From contig NZ_JANMET010000332.1 in the NCBI RefSeq assembly GCF_031377265.1, positions 1-5,601 of the forward strand: DNA of 5,601 nucleotides. The letters are read 5' to 3'. Shown in pieces: positions 1 through 4,443 of the stretch. A program made the translations under genes and the position numbers. Position 1 is the first letter of the stretch, and every line of letters starts with the position of its first letter. The stretch is from JAUYQR01 sp031377265 (lineage in GTDB: Bacteria; Pseudomonadota; Alphaproteobacteria; Rhodobacterales; Rhodobacteraceae). Under the pieces are notes generated by a model. It was given only the letters and a program-made list of their open reading frames with translations, did not search any database and was not told the DNA's origin.

Positions 1-446
1 GCCGCCCGGTGACGCTGCTGGACGGCGATGTGGTGCGCAAGCATCTGTCATCGGAGCTTGGGTTCAGCAAGGAACACCGCGACATCAACATCAAGCGCAT
101 CGGCTATGTGGCCAGCGAGATCACCAAGAACGGCGGCATCGCCATCTGCGCGCCCATCGCGCCCTACACCGCGACTCGGCGGGCAGTGCGCGAGATGATC
201 GAGGCGTTTGGCGCGTTCATCGAGGTGCATGTGGCGACCCGCATCGAGGAATGCGAACGCCGTGACCGCAAGGGCCTGTACAAGCTGGCGCGCGAAGGCA
301 AGATCAAGGAATTCACTGGTATCTCAGACCCCTACGAGGCACCGACAGCGGCAGAGCTGGTCGTCGATACCGAGAATGTCGATGTCGACCATTGCGCGCA
401 TCAGGTGCTTTTGAAGCTGGAACAGATGGGCCTGATCAAGGGCTGA
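1..446 (+). CDS. cysC: Adenylylsulfate (APS) kinase domain, 5'-truncated; probably the C-terminus of a bifunctional sulfate adenylyltransferase/APS kinase
   Basis: APS kinase phosphorylates adenosine 5'-phosphosulfate at the 3'-hydroxyl using ATP to give PAPS, a cytosolic step of sulfate activation. The window opens inside the domain: the reading frame runs from base 3 (Arg-Pro-Val-Thr) to a TGA at 444-446, about 147 residues. Visible family motifs are LLDGDVVRKHL at the start, GFSKEHRDINIKRIGYVA, the CAPIAPY stretch equivalent to the ISPF/IAPY loop, EVHVAT with EECERRD, and DRKGLYKLAREGKIKEFTGISDPYE, the substrate and lid region. The Walker A P-loop lies upstream of the window and is not seen. 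The form VVRKHLSSELGFSKEHRD is, from family knowledge, typical of proteins where the kinase follows a sulfate adenylyltransferase domain. The fusion itself is inferred, since only the kinase is visible. The C-terminus is intact. Confidence 0.93.
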   Translation, partial: RPVTLLDGDVVRKHLSSELGFSKEHRDINIKRIGYVASEITKNGGIAICAPIAPYTATRRAVREMIEAFGAFIEVHVATRIEECERRDRKGLYKLAREGKIKEFTGISDPYEAPTAAELVVDTENVDVDHCAHQVLLKLEQMGLIKG

Positions 447-462
447 TCCGGGGCGCTTTGTA

Positions 463-488
463 TCGGGGGCAGCGCAATCCGCCCCCGA
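463..488 (+). terminator. Perfect hairpin after the APS kinase gene, candidate terminator
   Basis: TCGGGGGC (463-470) and GCCCCCGA (481-488) form an 8-bp perfect stem with a 10-nt loop, starting 17 nt after the kinase stop. No T-run follows directly; the nearest T-run (518-523) is 30 nt further, inside the next gene's leader. It may end the kinase transcript with Rho, protect its 3' end, or attenuate read-through. Weak as a classic intrinsic terminator. Confidence 0.4.
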
Positions 489-511
489 CGGGCGACAGAA
501 AACTGGACGTT

Positions 512-532
512 ATGAAGTTTTTTGCGCGATGA
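512..532 (+). other. Six-codon leader ORF overlapping the next start codon (candidate)
   Basis: An ATG at 512 opens a six-codon frame (MKFFAR) whose TGA at 530-532 overlaps the ATG at 529 of the FMN reductase as ATGA. A GGA at 505-507 sits close before ATG 512, whereas the ATG at 529 lacks a good Shine-Dalgarno at normal distance. Translation of the mini-ORF could therefore feed ribosomes to the reductase by termination-reinitiation. It may equally be chance: the two starts look like an imperfect 17-bp tandem repeat (ATGAAGTTTT, then ATGAAGATTTT). Confidence 0.25.
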
Positions 533-1062
533 AGATTTTGGCCCTGTCAGGCAGCCTGCGCCAGCGTTCGGGCAATACGGCACTGCTGCACACACTGGCC
601 GACCTTGCGCGCCCGCCGACAACCATCCGCGTCTATGATGGTTTGGGGGGCTTGCCGCTGTTCAACCCCGACGATGAAGGCCCGCGCACCCCAGCGGCGG
701 TGCTGAGCTTTGCCGCGGCCGTGGCAGAGGCGGACGCGCTGGTGATTGCCTGCCCGGAGTATGTTCACGCGATCCCCGGCGCGTTCAAGAATGCGATCGA
801 CTGGCTGGTATCGCGCCAGGAGATCATTGGAAAGCCCATCGCCCTGTTGCACGCGTCGCATGGCGGTGACGACGTGCTGACCGATCTGCGGCGCGTGCTG
901 GCCACAGTTTCGGACCGGTTTGCGCCGCAGGTCTTTGCAAGGCTCAATCTGCGGGGGCAGACGCCCGAGGCAGTTGCGGCAACGCTGGGCCAACCGGAGA
1001 ACCAGGCAATCCTGCACGGGTTTCTGGCCGAATTTCTGGCCTTCGTGGCGACGCCTGCCTAG
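529..1062 (+). CDS. NADPH-dependent FMN reductase family protein (flavodoxin-like fold)
   Basis: A 177-residue cytosolic flavoprotein of the NADPH-dependent FMN reductase family (PF03358), whose members (ChrR/YieF, azoreductase-like, ArsH-like) use NAD(P)H to reduce FMN, quinones or metal ions. The first strand and FMN-phosphate loop are MKILALSGSLRQRSGN (residues 1-16; GSLRxxSxN is the family hallmark). LPLFNPDDEGP at about 42-52 is the second conserved loop. CPEYVHAIPGAFKNAIDW (75-92) is the flavin isoalloxazine and dimer-contact motif. HASHGG at 108-113 matches the later flavin-contacting loop. Length is normal. The true substrate cannot be told from sequence. The start at 529 is the only ATG ahead of the conserved first strand, but no strong ribosome site precedes it. 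The stop (TAG, 1060-1062) overlaps that of the convergent DUF1150 gene. Confidence 0.92.
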   Translation: MKILALSGSLRQRSGNTALLHTLADLARPPTTIRVYDGLGGLPLFNPDDEGPRTPAAVLSFAAAVAEADALVIACPEYVHAIPGAFKNAIDWLVSRQEIIGKPIALLHASHGGDDVLTDLRRVLATVSDRFAPQVFARLNLRGQTPEAVAATLGQPENQAILHGFLAEFLAFVATPA

Positions 1063-1286
1063 TGCACGCTCATCGGTGCGAAGTCGTGTTCGCGCGCGAG
1101 GTGGAAGGCAAGCTTGCGGTCGGCGACGAGGGCCAGTTGGCGACCGTCGGCACCATGCACGGAATAGATCACCTCAAGCGTACCCATTTGATCGCGTACC
1201 TCGTCCGGCAGGTCGGCTACGGCGACCGGGCGGACGTAAACGATGCGATCCTTGCCCTGCGGCAATCCGTTGAATGGCGTGTTCAT
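1059..1286 (-). CDS. DUF1150 family protein, translationally coupled to the small heat-shock gene
   Basis: A 75-residue protein of the DUF1150 family (function unknown, alphaproteobacterial). Matching features are IVYVRPVAVADLP (residues 15-27), YSVHGADGRQLALVADRKLAFHLAREHDFAP (41-71) and a C-terminal SVH. It is soluble, with no signal peptide or membrane segment. Its ATG (1286-1284) overlaps the TGA of the heat-shock gene as ATGA, and an AAGGGGG stretch (1299-1293) within the upstream coding end gives a ribosome site 6 nt before the start, so the two are almost surely co-translated and share the heat-shock promoter. A role beside the small chaperone (partner, substrate adaptor or modulator) is inferred from this coupling only. 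The stop codon shares the CTAG at 1059-1062 with the stop of the convergent FMN reductase. Confidence 0.92.
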   Translation of the reverse strand: MNTPFNGLPQGKDRIVYVRPVAVADLPDEVRDQMGTLEVIYSVHGADGRQLALVADRKLAFHLAREHDFAPMSVH

Positions 1287-1726
1287 TTCTTGCCCCCTTC
1301 TTTGTGGCTGGCGTCCTTGCGTCCGATCCTGATCGTCTGAACCACCGTTTCCGGCACCGACCTGCGCAAATCGATGTGCAGCAAGCCATGTTCCATCCCG
1401 GCACCACCGACCTCGACCCCGTCGGCCAGCACGAACGACCGCTGGAACGCACGGGCAGCGATACCGCGATGCAGGAACACGCGGTTCTCGCTGTCATCGG
1501 CTTGTCGGCCACGCACCACCAGCTGGCGGTCTTCGACGGTGATGGCGAGGTCTTCCTCACGGAAACCCGCCACGGCCAGCGTGATGCGATAGGCGTTGTC
1601 GGCCACCGCTTCGATGTTGAAGGGAGGATAGCCCTCTGACCCCGATTTCGCGGTGCGTTCGACCAGCCGCTCAAGCTGTTCAAACCCCAGAAGGTAGGGA
1701 TGGGCCCCAAAGCTCAGTTTCGTCAT
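1283..1726 (-). CDS. ibpA-like (hsp20): Small heat-shock protein, Hsp20/IbpA type
   Basis: A 147-residue ATP-independent holdase of the alpha-crystallin family, which binds unfolding proteins in the cytosol and hands them to DnaK/ClpB. It resembles E. coli IbpA along its length: an aromatic N-terminal arm (LSFGAHPYLLGFEQLERL, residues 4-21), then GYPPFNIE (32-39), YRITLAVAGF (46-55), the alpha-crystallin core with LVVRGRQ (69-75), a FLHRGIAARAFQRSFVLADGV stretch of the dimer loop (84-104), and AGMEHGLLHIDL (109-120), the A-xxx-NGLL signature with His in place of Asn. The C-terminal anchor I-x-I is present as IRI (132-134), followed by a Lys-rich tail. The ATG at 1726 is chosen over an upstream ATG at 1903: it has an AAGGA ribosome site (1740-1736, 9-nt spacing), lies downstream of the sigma-32-like promoter, and family similarity begins there. 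Confidence 0.96.
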   Translation of the reverse strand: MTKLSFGAHPYLLGFEQLERLVERTAKSGSEGYPPFNIEAVADNAYRITLAVAGFREEDLAITVEDRQLVVRGRQADDSENRVFLHRGIAARAFQRSFVLADGVEVGGAGMEHGLLHIDLRRSVPETVVQTIRIGRKDASHKEGGKK

Positions 1727-1728
1727 TC

Positions 1729-1791
1729 GGACATGTCCTTGTGTCAAGCGACAGTTCGGCAAGTGGCCTCGGGATCGAGCACCGCTTGACA
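1729..1791 (-). promoter_or_regulatory. Structured 5' leader of the heat-shock operon: inverted repeat up against the ribosome-binding site (RNA thermometer or operator candidate)
   Basis: On the transcript strand, TGTCAAGCG (1791-1783) is perfectly complementary to CGCTTGACA (1750-1742), 9-bp arms separated by 32 nt. Inside is a CTCG/CGAG hairpin (1779-1768). The 3' arm ends 1 nt before AAGGA (1740-1736). The ribosome site itself lies in the perfect palindrome GGACATGTCC (1738-1729), which could form a short GGA-CAUG-UCC hairpin. A competing local hairpin UGUC-GCUU-GACA also exists. The predicted start site falls inside the 5' arm, so the RNA stem would keep between about 5 and 8 pairs. The repeats are seen; thermosensing or protein binding is inference. 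Confidence 0.5.
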
Positions 1792-1794
1792 GCA

Positions 1795-1823
1795 ATATGG
1801 GGTGGACCGTTCGATGCCGCAAG
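1795..1823 (-). promoter_or_regulatory. Sigma-32 (RpoH) type heat-shock promoter for hsp20-DUF1150
   Basis: Reading towards the heat-shock gene, CTTGCGG (1823-1817) is followed after exactly 14 nt by CCCCATAT (1802-1795). The -10 element matches the E. coli sigma-32 consensus CCCCATnT fully, the -35 keeps the key CTTG of CTTGAAA, and the spacing is in the normal range. Position and orientation suit the small heat-shock gene: start would be near 1790-1787, giving a leader of about 61-64 nt. The organism's RpoH preference is assumed to resemble that of E. coli. Confidence 0.75.
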
Positions 1824-1877
1824 AGCCTGTGCCGGGCCGGATATGGCGAAATTCCCGGCAAAAACCTTCCCGCAGGA

Positions 1878-1900
1878 CGCAACTTCACGATAGAGTTGCG
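1878..1900. repeat. Inverted repeat with 7-bp arms and 9-nt spacer upstream of the DUF465 gene
   Basis: CGCAACT (1878-1884) and AGTTGCG (1894-1900) are perfect inverted copies around a 9-nt spacer, ending 27 nt before the DUF465 start. The arm-N9-arm geometry recalls the CIRCE operator of HrcA, but the arm sequence does not match CIRCE. It may be an operator, or a hairpin in the leader of the DUF465 mRNA. Confidence 0.45.
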
Positions 1901-1927
1901 CAAGCGACAGAGAGCGACTCAGCCCCG

Positions 1928-2146
1928 ATGAATGCCCCCTCCGAACTCAACTTCGATGAAATGCTGCGCATCCGGCTGGAAGTGCTGCGGCGCGAGCATC
2001 GCGATCTGGATCAGGCGATCCATGCGCTGGAACTGACCGGGCGACCGGATCAGTTGACGCTGCGGCGGCTGAAGAAACAGAAGCTGGGACTGAAGGACCA
2101 GATGGCGCGGATCGAGGACCAGCTGATCCCGGATATCATTGCCTGA
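1928..2146 (+). CDS. DUF465 (YdcH-type) small coiled-coil protein
   Basis: A 72-residue, highly charged soluble protein of the DUF465 family (PF04325, YdcH/SlyX-like in style), function unknown. The pattern is the family one: two helices forming an antiparallel coiled-coil hairpin. The first carries LEVLRREHRDLDQAIHALE (about 18-36); a short turn with GRPDQ (38-42) follows; then LRRLKKQKLGLKDQMARIEDQ (45-65). The start at 1928 (MNAPSE) is chosen because family similarity begins there and the in-frame extension to 1802 would run through the heat-shock promoter. An AGAGAG at 1909-1914 is only a weak, distant ribosome site. It lies on the same strand as purE, 84 nt ahead, with a separate promoter candidate between them. 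Confidence 0.88.
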   Translation: MNAPSELNFDEMLRIRLEVLRREHRDLDQAIHALELTGRPDQLTLRRLKKQKLGLKDQMARIEDQLIPDIIA

Positions 2147-2173
2147 CGGTCGCGGACTGAAAATCCCGACGGC

Positions 2174-2201
2174 TTGCCCAGCGCCGTTGCTTGGCTATAA
2201 G
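2174..2201 (+). promoter_or_regulatory. Sigma-70 type promoter candidate for purEK
   Basis: TTGCCC (2174-2179), a 16-nt spacer and TATAAG (2196-2201) make a good housekeeping-type promoter by this genome's GC-rich standard. Transcription would start near 2208, leaving a short leader with ribosome site GGAGAAG (2220-2226), 4 nt before the purE ATG. No purine riboswitch or clear PurR-like palindrome is visible in the leader. Confidence 0.6.
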
Positions 2202-2230
2202 CGACGCGAACGGTTTGGCGGAGAAGCAGC

Positions 2231-2707
2231 ATGGCAGAGGTCGGGATCATCATGGGCAGCCAGTCCGACTGGCCCACGATGAAGGATGCGGCGCTGGTTC
2301 TGGATGAGCTGGGCGTGGCGTATGAGACCAGAATCGTGTCGGCCCACCGCACGCCGGACCGGCTGTGGGATTATGGCAAGACCGCTGTCGAGCGCGGGCT
2401 GCGGGTGATTATTGCCGGGGCCGGGGGTGCGGCGCATTTGCCGGGGATGATGGCGTCAAAGACCCGGCTGCCGGTGATCGGCGTGCCAGTACAGACCAAG
2501 GCGCTGGCCGGGGTGGACAGCCTGTATTCTATCTTGCAGATGCCGCGCGGTTATCCGGTGGCGACGATGGCGATTGGTGGTGCTGCGAATGCCGGGCTGA
2601 TGGCGGTGGGCATTCTGGCGCTGTCTGATCCGGCACTGGCGGCACGGCTGGACGCCTGGCGCGCGACGCTGTCGGCCTCGATCCCGGAAGAGCCGTCGGA
2701 TGCTTGA
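2231..2707 (+). CDS. purE: N5-carboxyaminoimidazole ribonucleotide mutase, PurE
   Basis: Converts N5-CAIR to CAIR in de novo purine synthesis in the cytosol, taking the product of PurK. The protein has 158 residues, usual for class I PurE. The N-terminal nucleotide site IIMGSQSDWPTM spans residues 6-17. SAHRTP (37-42) holds the catalytic His (His39, equivalent to His45 of E. coli). GAGGAAHLPGM (63-73) and VPVQTKALAGVDSL (86-99) line the active site at the octamer interface, and MPRGYPVAT (104-112) with NAG (120-122) complete it. Ribosome site GGAGAAG precedes the ATG. The last 8 nt overlap purK, so the pair forms a tight operon. The presence of purK indicates the two-step N5-CAIR route rather than direct AIR carboxylation (class II). 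Confidence 0.98.
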   Translation: MAEVGIIMGSQSDWPTMKDAALVLDELGVAYETRIVSAHRTPDRLWDYGKTAVERGLRVIIAGAGGAAHLPGMMASKTRLPVIGVPVQTKALAGVDSLYSILQMPRGYPVATMAIGGAANAGLMAVGILALSDPALAARLDAWRATLSASIPEEPSDA

Positions 2708-3767
2708 ACCGGGCGCAGTGATCGGCATTCTGGGTGGCGGGCAACTGGGGCGGATGCTGTCGGTTGCGGCCTCGCGGCTGGGGTTCCGGGCGCATATCTA
2801 TGAGCCGGGGATCAACCCGCCAGCTGGCGATGTGGCGCACCGGGTGACCACGGCACCTTATGAGGACCTTGCCGCGCTGCGGGCCTTCGCGGCGTCGGTC
2901 GATGTGATCACCTATGAATTCGAGAACGTGCCGACCGCGGCGCTGGACGCGCTGGAGGCGCTGCGCCCGATCCGCCCGAACCGCCGCGCGCTGGCCATCA
3001 GCCAGGAGCGGATCGCCGAGAAGGAGTTTCTGACCGGGCTGGGCCTGACCTGCGCGCCCTTTGCGCCAGTGGGGTCGCTGGCCGATCTGCAGACAGCGCT
3101 GGCGCGGATCGGCGCGCCGGCGATCCTGAAGACCGCGCGGCTGGGCTATGACGGCAAGGGGCAGGCGCGGATCATGGCTGCGGCGGACACTGTGGAGGCC
3201 TGGGAGACGATGCAGGGGGCGCCCTCGGTGCTGGAGGGGTTCATCGCCTTTTCGCATGAGGTGTCGGTGATCGCAGCACGCGGACTGGACGGGTCGGTCG
3301 CCTGCTATGACCCCGGCGAGAATGTGCATCAGGGCGGTATCCTGCGCACAACCACGGTGCCGGCGCGGCTGAGCGCCAGCCAGCGCAGCGATGCGGTGCT
3401 GATCGCGGCGCGCATCCTGAACGCGCTCGATTATGTGGGTGTGCTGGGGGTGGAGCTGTTCGTGACGCCGCAGGGGTTGATCGTGAACGAGATCGCGCCC
3501 CGGGTGCATAATTCCGGCCACTGGACGCAGCAGGGCTGCGCGGTGGACCAGTTCGAACAGCACATCCGTGCGGTGGCGGGCTGGACCTTGGGCGACGGGT
3601 CGCGCTTTGCCGATGTGGTGATGGAGAACCTGATCGGCGATGATATCGCGCGGGTGCCGGCGCTGGCACGGGAGCGGGCGGTGTCGCTGCACCTGTACGG
3701 CAAAGGCGAGGCACGGGCAGGCCGCAAGATGGGCCACGCGAACCGGGTGGTTCGCGGGATTACCTGA
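2700..3767 (+). CDS. purK: N5-carboxyaminoimidazole ribonucleotide synthase, PurK
   Basis: ATP-grasp ligase that makes N5-CAIR from AIR, bicarbonate and ATP, feeding PurE. It has 355 residues, normal for the family. A Rossmann-like N-domain begins with IGILGGGQLGRML (8-20) and includes TYEFENVP (71-78). The ATP-grasp region has AILKTARLGYDGKGQ (141-155), where GYDGKGQ is the glycine-rich loop, then LEGFIAFSHEVSVI (178-191). NEIAPRVHNSGHWT (263-276) binds metal and substrate, and MENLIGDD lies at about 308-315. The start ATG (2700) lies inside the purE end and is preceded by GGAAGAG (2686-2692) at 7 nt, so the overlap (ATGCTTGA) implies translational coupling. No missing catalytic motif was noticed. 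Confidence 0.98.
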   Translation: MLEPGAVIGILGGGQLGRMLSVAASRLGFRAHIYEPGINPPAGDVAHRVTTAPYEDLAALRAFAASVDVITYEFENVPTAALDALEALRPIRPNRRALAISQERIAEKEFLTGLGLTCAPFAPVGSLADLQTALARIGAPAILKTARLGYDGKGQARIMAAADTVEAWETMQGAPSVLEGFIAFSHEVSVIAARGLDGSVACYDPGENVHQGGILRTTTVPARLSASQRSDAVLIAARILNALDYVGVLGVELFVTPQGLIVNEIAPRVHNSGHWTQQGCAVDQFEQHIRAVAGWTLGDGSRFADVVMENLIGDDIARVPALARERAVSLHLYGKGEARAGRKMGHANRVVRGIT

Positions 3768-3784
3768 GACAGGGCGCCAGGCTG

Positions 3785-3840
3785 GCGGGCCATCGAGGCC
3801 CGCGCCCGGCATTGCCATGGAAGGGCGGGAGATGCCGGGC
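3785..3840 (+). terminator. Two tandem hairpins after purK, candidate operon 3' end
   Basis: Eighteen nt after the purK stop, GCGGGCC (3785-3791) and GGCCCGC (3797-3803) make a perfect 7-bp stem with loop ATCGA. Directly after it, GCCCGGCAT (3804-3812) and ATGCCGGGC (3832-3840) make a perfect 9-bp stem with a 19-nt loop. Neither is followed by a T-run, so this is not a textbook intrinsic terminator. Rho-dependent ending or 3'-end protection is more likely. Confidence 0.45.
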
Positions 3841-4000
3841 CTGACGGCTGGGGTCGGACGCTCCGCGGGGAGCATTTGCAGTCAGGGCAAATCGCAGTGA
3901 GCGCGACAGATCGGGCTTGTCTTGTGTTGCCGGCAGACGCAGATACTGATGCTCAAGCCGATCACCGGGCCGCTGCTGCGCGGGAAAGAGGATATCGTTC
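3841..4000 (+). other. Intergenic leader region before the iron-permease-family gene
   Basis: No credible gene lies between purK and 4001. Two further short inverted repeats are seen: GCTCC/GGAGC (3860-3864/3869-3873, 4-nt loop) and, directly abutting, ATTTGC/GCAAAT (3874-3879/3887-3892, 7-nt loop). GATACT at 3942-3947 resembles a -10 element, with TTGTCT (3917-3922) upstream at a long 19-nt spacing; a promoter here is only a possibility. GAGG (3988-3991) is the ribosome site for the next gene. No convincing Fur-box palindrome was found by eye. Confidence 0.35.
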
Positions 4001-4411
4001 ATGCCTTCCACCAACGCCTATGCGAGAGTATCGAAAGCGGTCGCGCATCAGACCGGGCGGCCCGGCACGTTTGTGCTGGCGGTGCTGGTGATCCTGGTCT
4101 GGATCGTCACCGGGCCGATCTTTGGCTTTTCCGACACCTGGCAACTGGTGATCAACACCGGCACCACGATCATTACCTTTCTGATGGTCTTCCTAATCCA
4201 GAACACCCAGAACCGCGACACCACCGCGATCCAGCTGAAGCTGGACGAGCTGATCCGGGCCACCAACGGGGCGCATAACGCGCTGCTGGATCTGGAGGAA
4301 CTGGACGAAAAGGCATTGGAAACCTTTCGCGCCCGGTTCGAGGCGCTGGCGCGCGAGGCCCGCCAGGGGCGGCTTGAAGGGCGCCCGGATACCGGAACCC
4401 CGGACAATTGA
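4001..4411 (+). CDS. Low-affinity iron permease family protein (PF04120), small two-helix membrane protein
   Basis: A 136-residue inner-membrane protein. Two hydrophobic helices are visible at about residues 23-43 (FVLAVLVILVWIVTGPIFGF) and 48-67 (TTIITFLMVFLIQ core), followed by the family hallmark QNTQNRDTTAIQLKLDELIRA (67-87) and a charged, probably coiled-coil tail with DLEELDEKALETFRARFEALAREAR (97-121). The family is named from weak similarity to yeast Fet4. Bacterial members are short, and their iron transport role is not well proven, so function should be read as uncertain. GAGG at 3988-3991 sits 9 nt before the ATG. It stands alone, converging on the hydrolase gene 32 nt away. There is no linked iron gene in the window. 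Confidence 0.85.
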   Translation: MPSTNAYARVSKAVAHQTGRPGTFVLAVLVILVWIVTGPIFGFSDTWQLVINTGTTIITFLMVFLIQNTQNRDTTAIQLKLDELIRATNGAHNALLDLEELDEKALETFRARFEALAREARQGRLEGRPDTGTPDN

Positions 4412-4422
4412 CCAAAGGCTGC

Positions 4423-4443
4423 CGGGGCCAGATTGTTGCCCCG
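4423..4443. terminator. Shared hairpin between convergent permease and hydrolase genes
   Basis: CGGGGC (4423-4428) and GCCCCG (4438-4443) form a perfect 6-bp stem with a 9-nt loop, filling most of the 32-nt gap between the two stops and directly touching the hydrolase stop codon. Its symmetry suits a bidirectional terminator, but T-runs on either side are short (TTT at most). Confidence 0.5.

Larger units (their letters stand above)
1745..1910. repeat. 10-bp direct repeat CAAGCGACAG flanking the divergent control region
   Basis: CAAGCGACAG occurs at 1745-1754 and again at 1901-1910, in the same orientation. The first copy is 18 nt from the hsp20 start codon and the second 17 nt from the DUF465 start codon. 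The first copy overlaps one arm of the heat-shock leader inverted repeat; the second touches the inverted repeat at 1878-1900. It could be a binding site or a chance match. Confidence 0.4.

Noticed and set aside
1786..1791. Perfect TTGACA on the plus strand as a -35 for the DUF465 gene
   Set aside because: No acceptable -10 occurs 16-18 nt downstream (GTTCGA at 1809-1814 at 17 nt); the hexamer is explained by the arm of the leader inverted repeat.
1727..1903. 59-residue N-terminal extension of the small heat-shock protein (upstream ATG at 1903)
   Set aside because: It would begin upstream of the sigma-32-type promoter, has no similarity to the family, and the ATG at 1726 has its own AAGGA ribosome site.
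1802..1927. 42-residue N-terminal extension of the DUF465 protein (upstream ATG at 1802)
   Set aside because: It overlaps the heat-shock promoter elements and leader repeats, and the DUF465 pattern starts after Met at 1928.
1727..1927. A CIRCE element for HrcA control of the heat-shock gene
   Set aside because: No TTAGCACTC/GAGTGCTAA arms are present; only the arm-N9-arm geometry of 1878-1900 is similar, and it lies nearer the other gene.
2529..3875. A 448-codon open frame on the minus strand covering purE and purK
   Set aside because: It is antisense to two certain genes, its protein is Arg/Pro/His-rich with no family pattern, and long antisense frames are common in GC-rich coding DNA.
3876..4091. 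71-codon plus-strand frame overlapping the start of the iron-permease-family gene
   Set aside because: No family resemblance, Arg-rich composition, overlap in another frame with a recognisable membrane protein that has a proper ribosome site.
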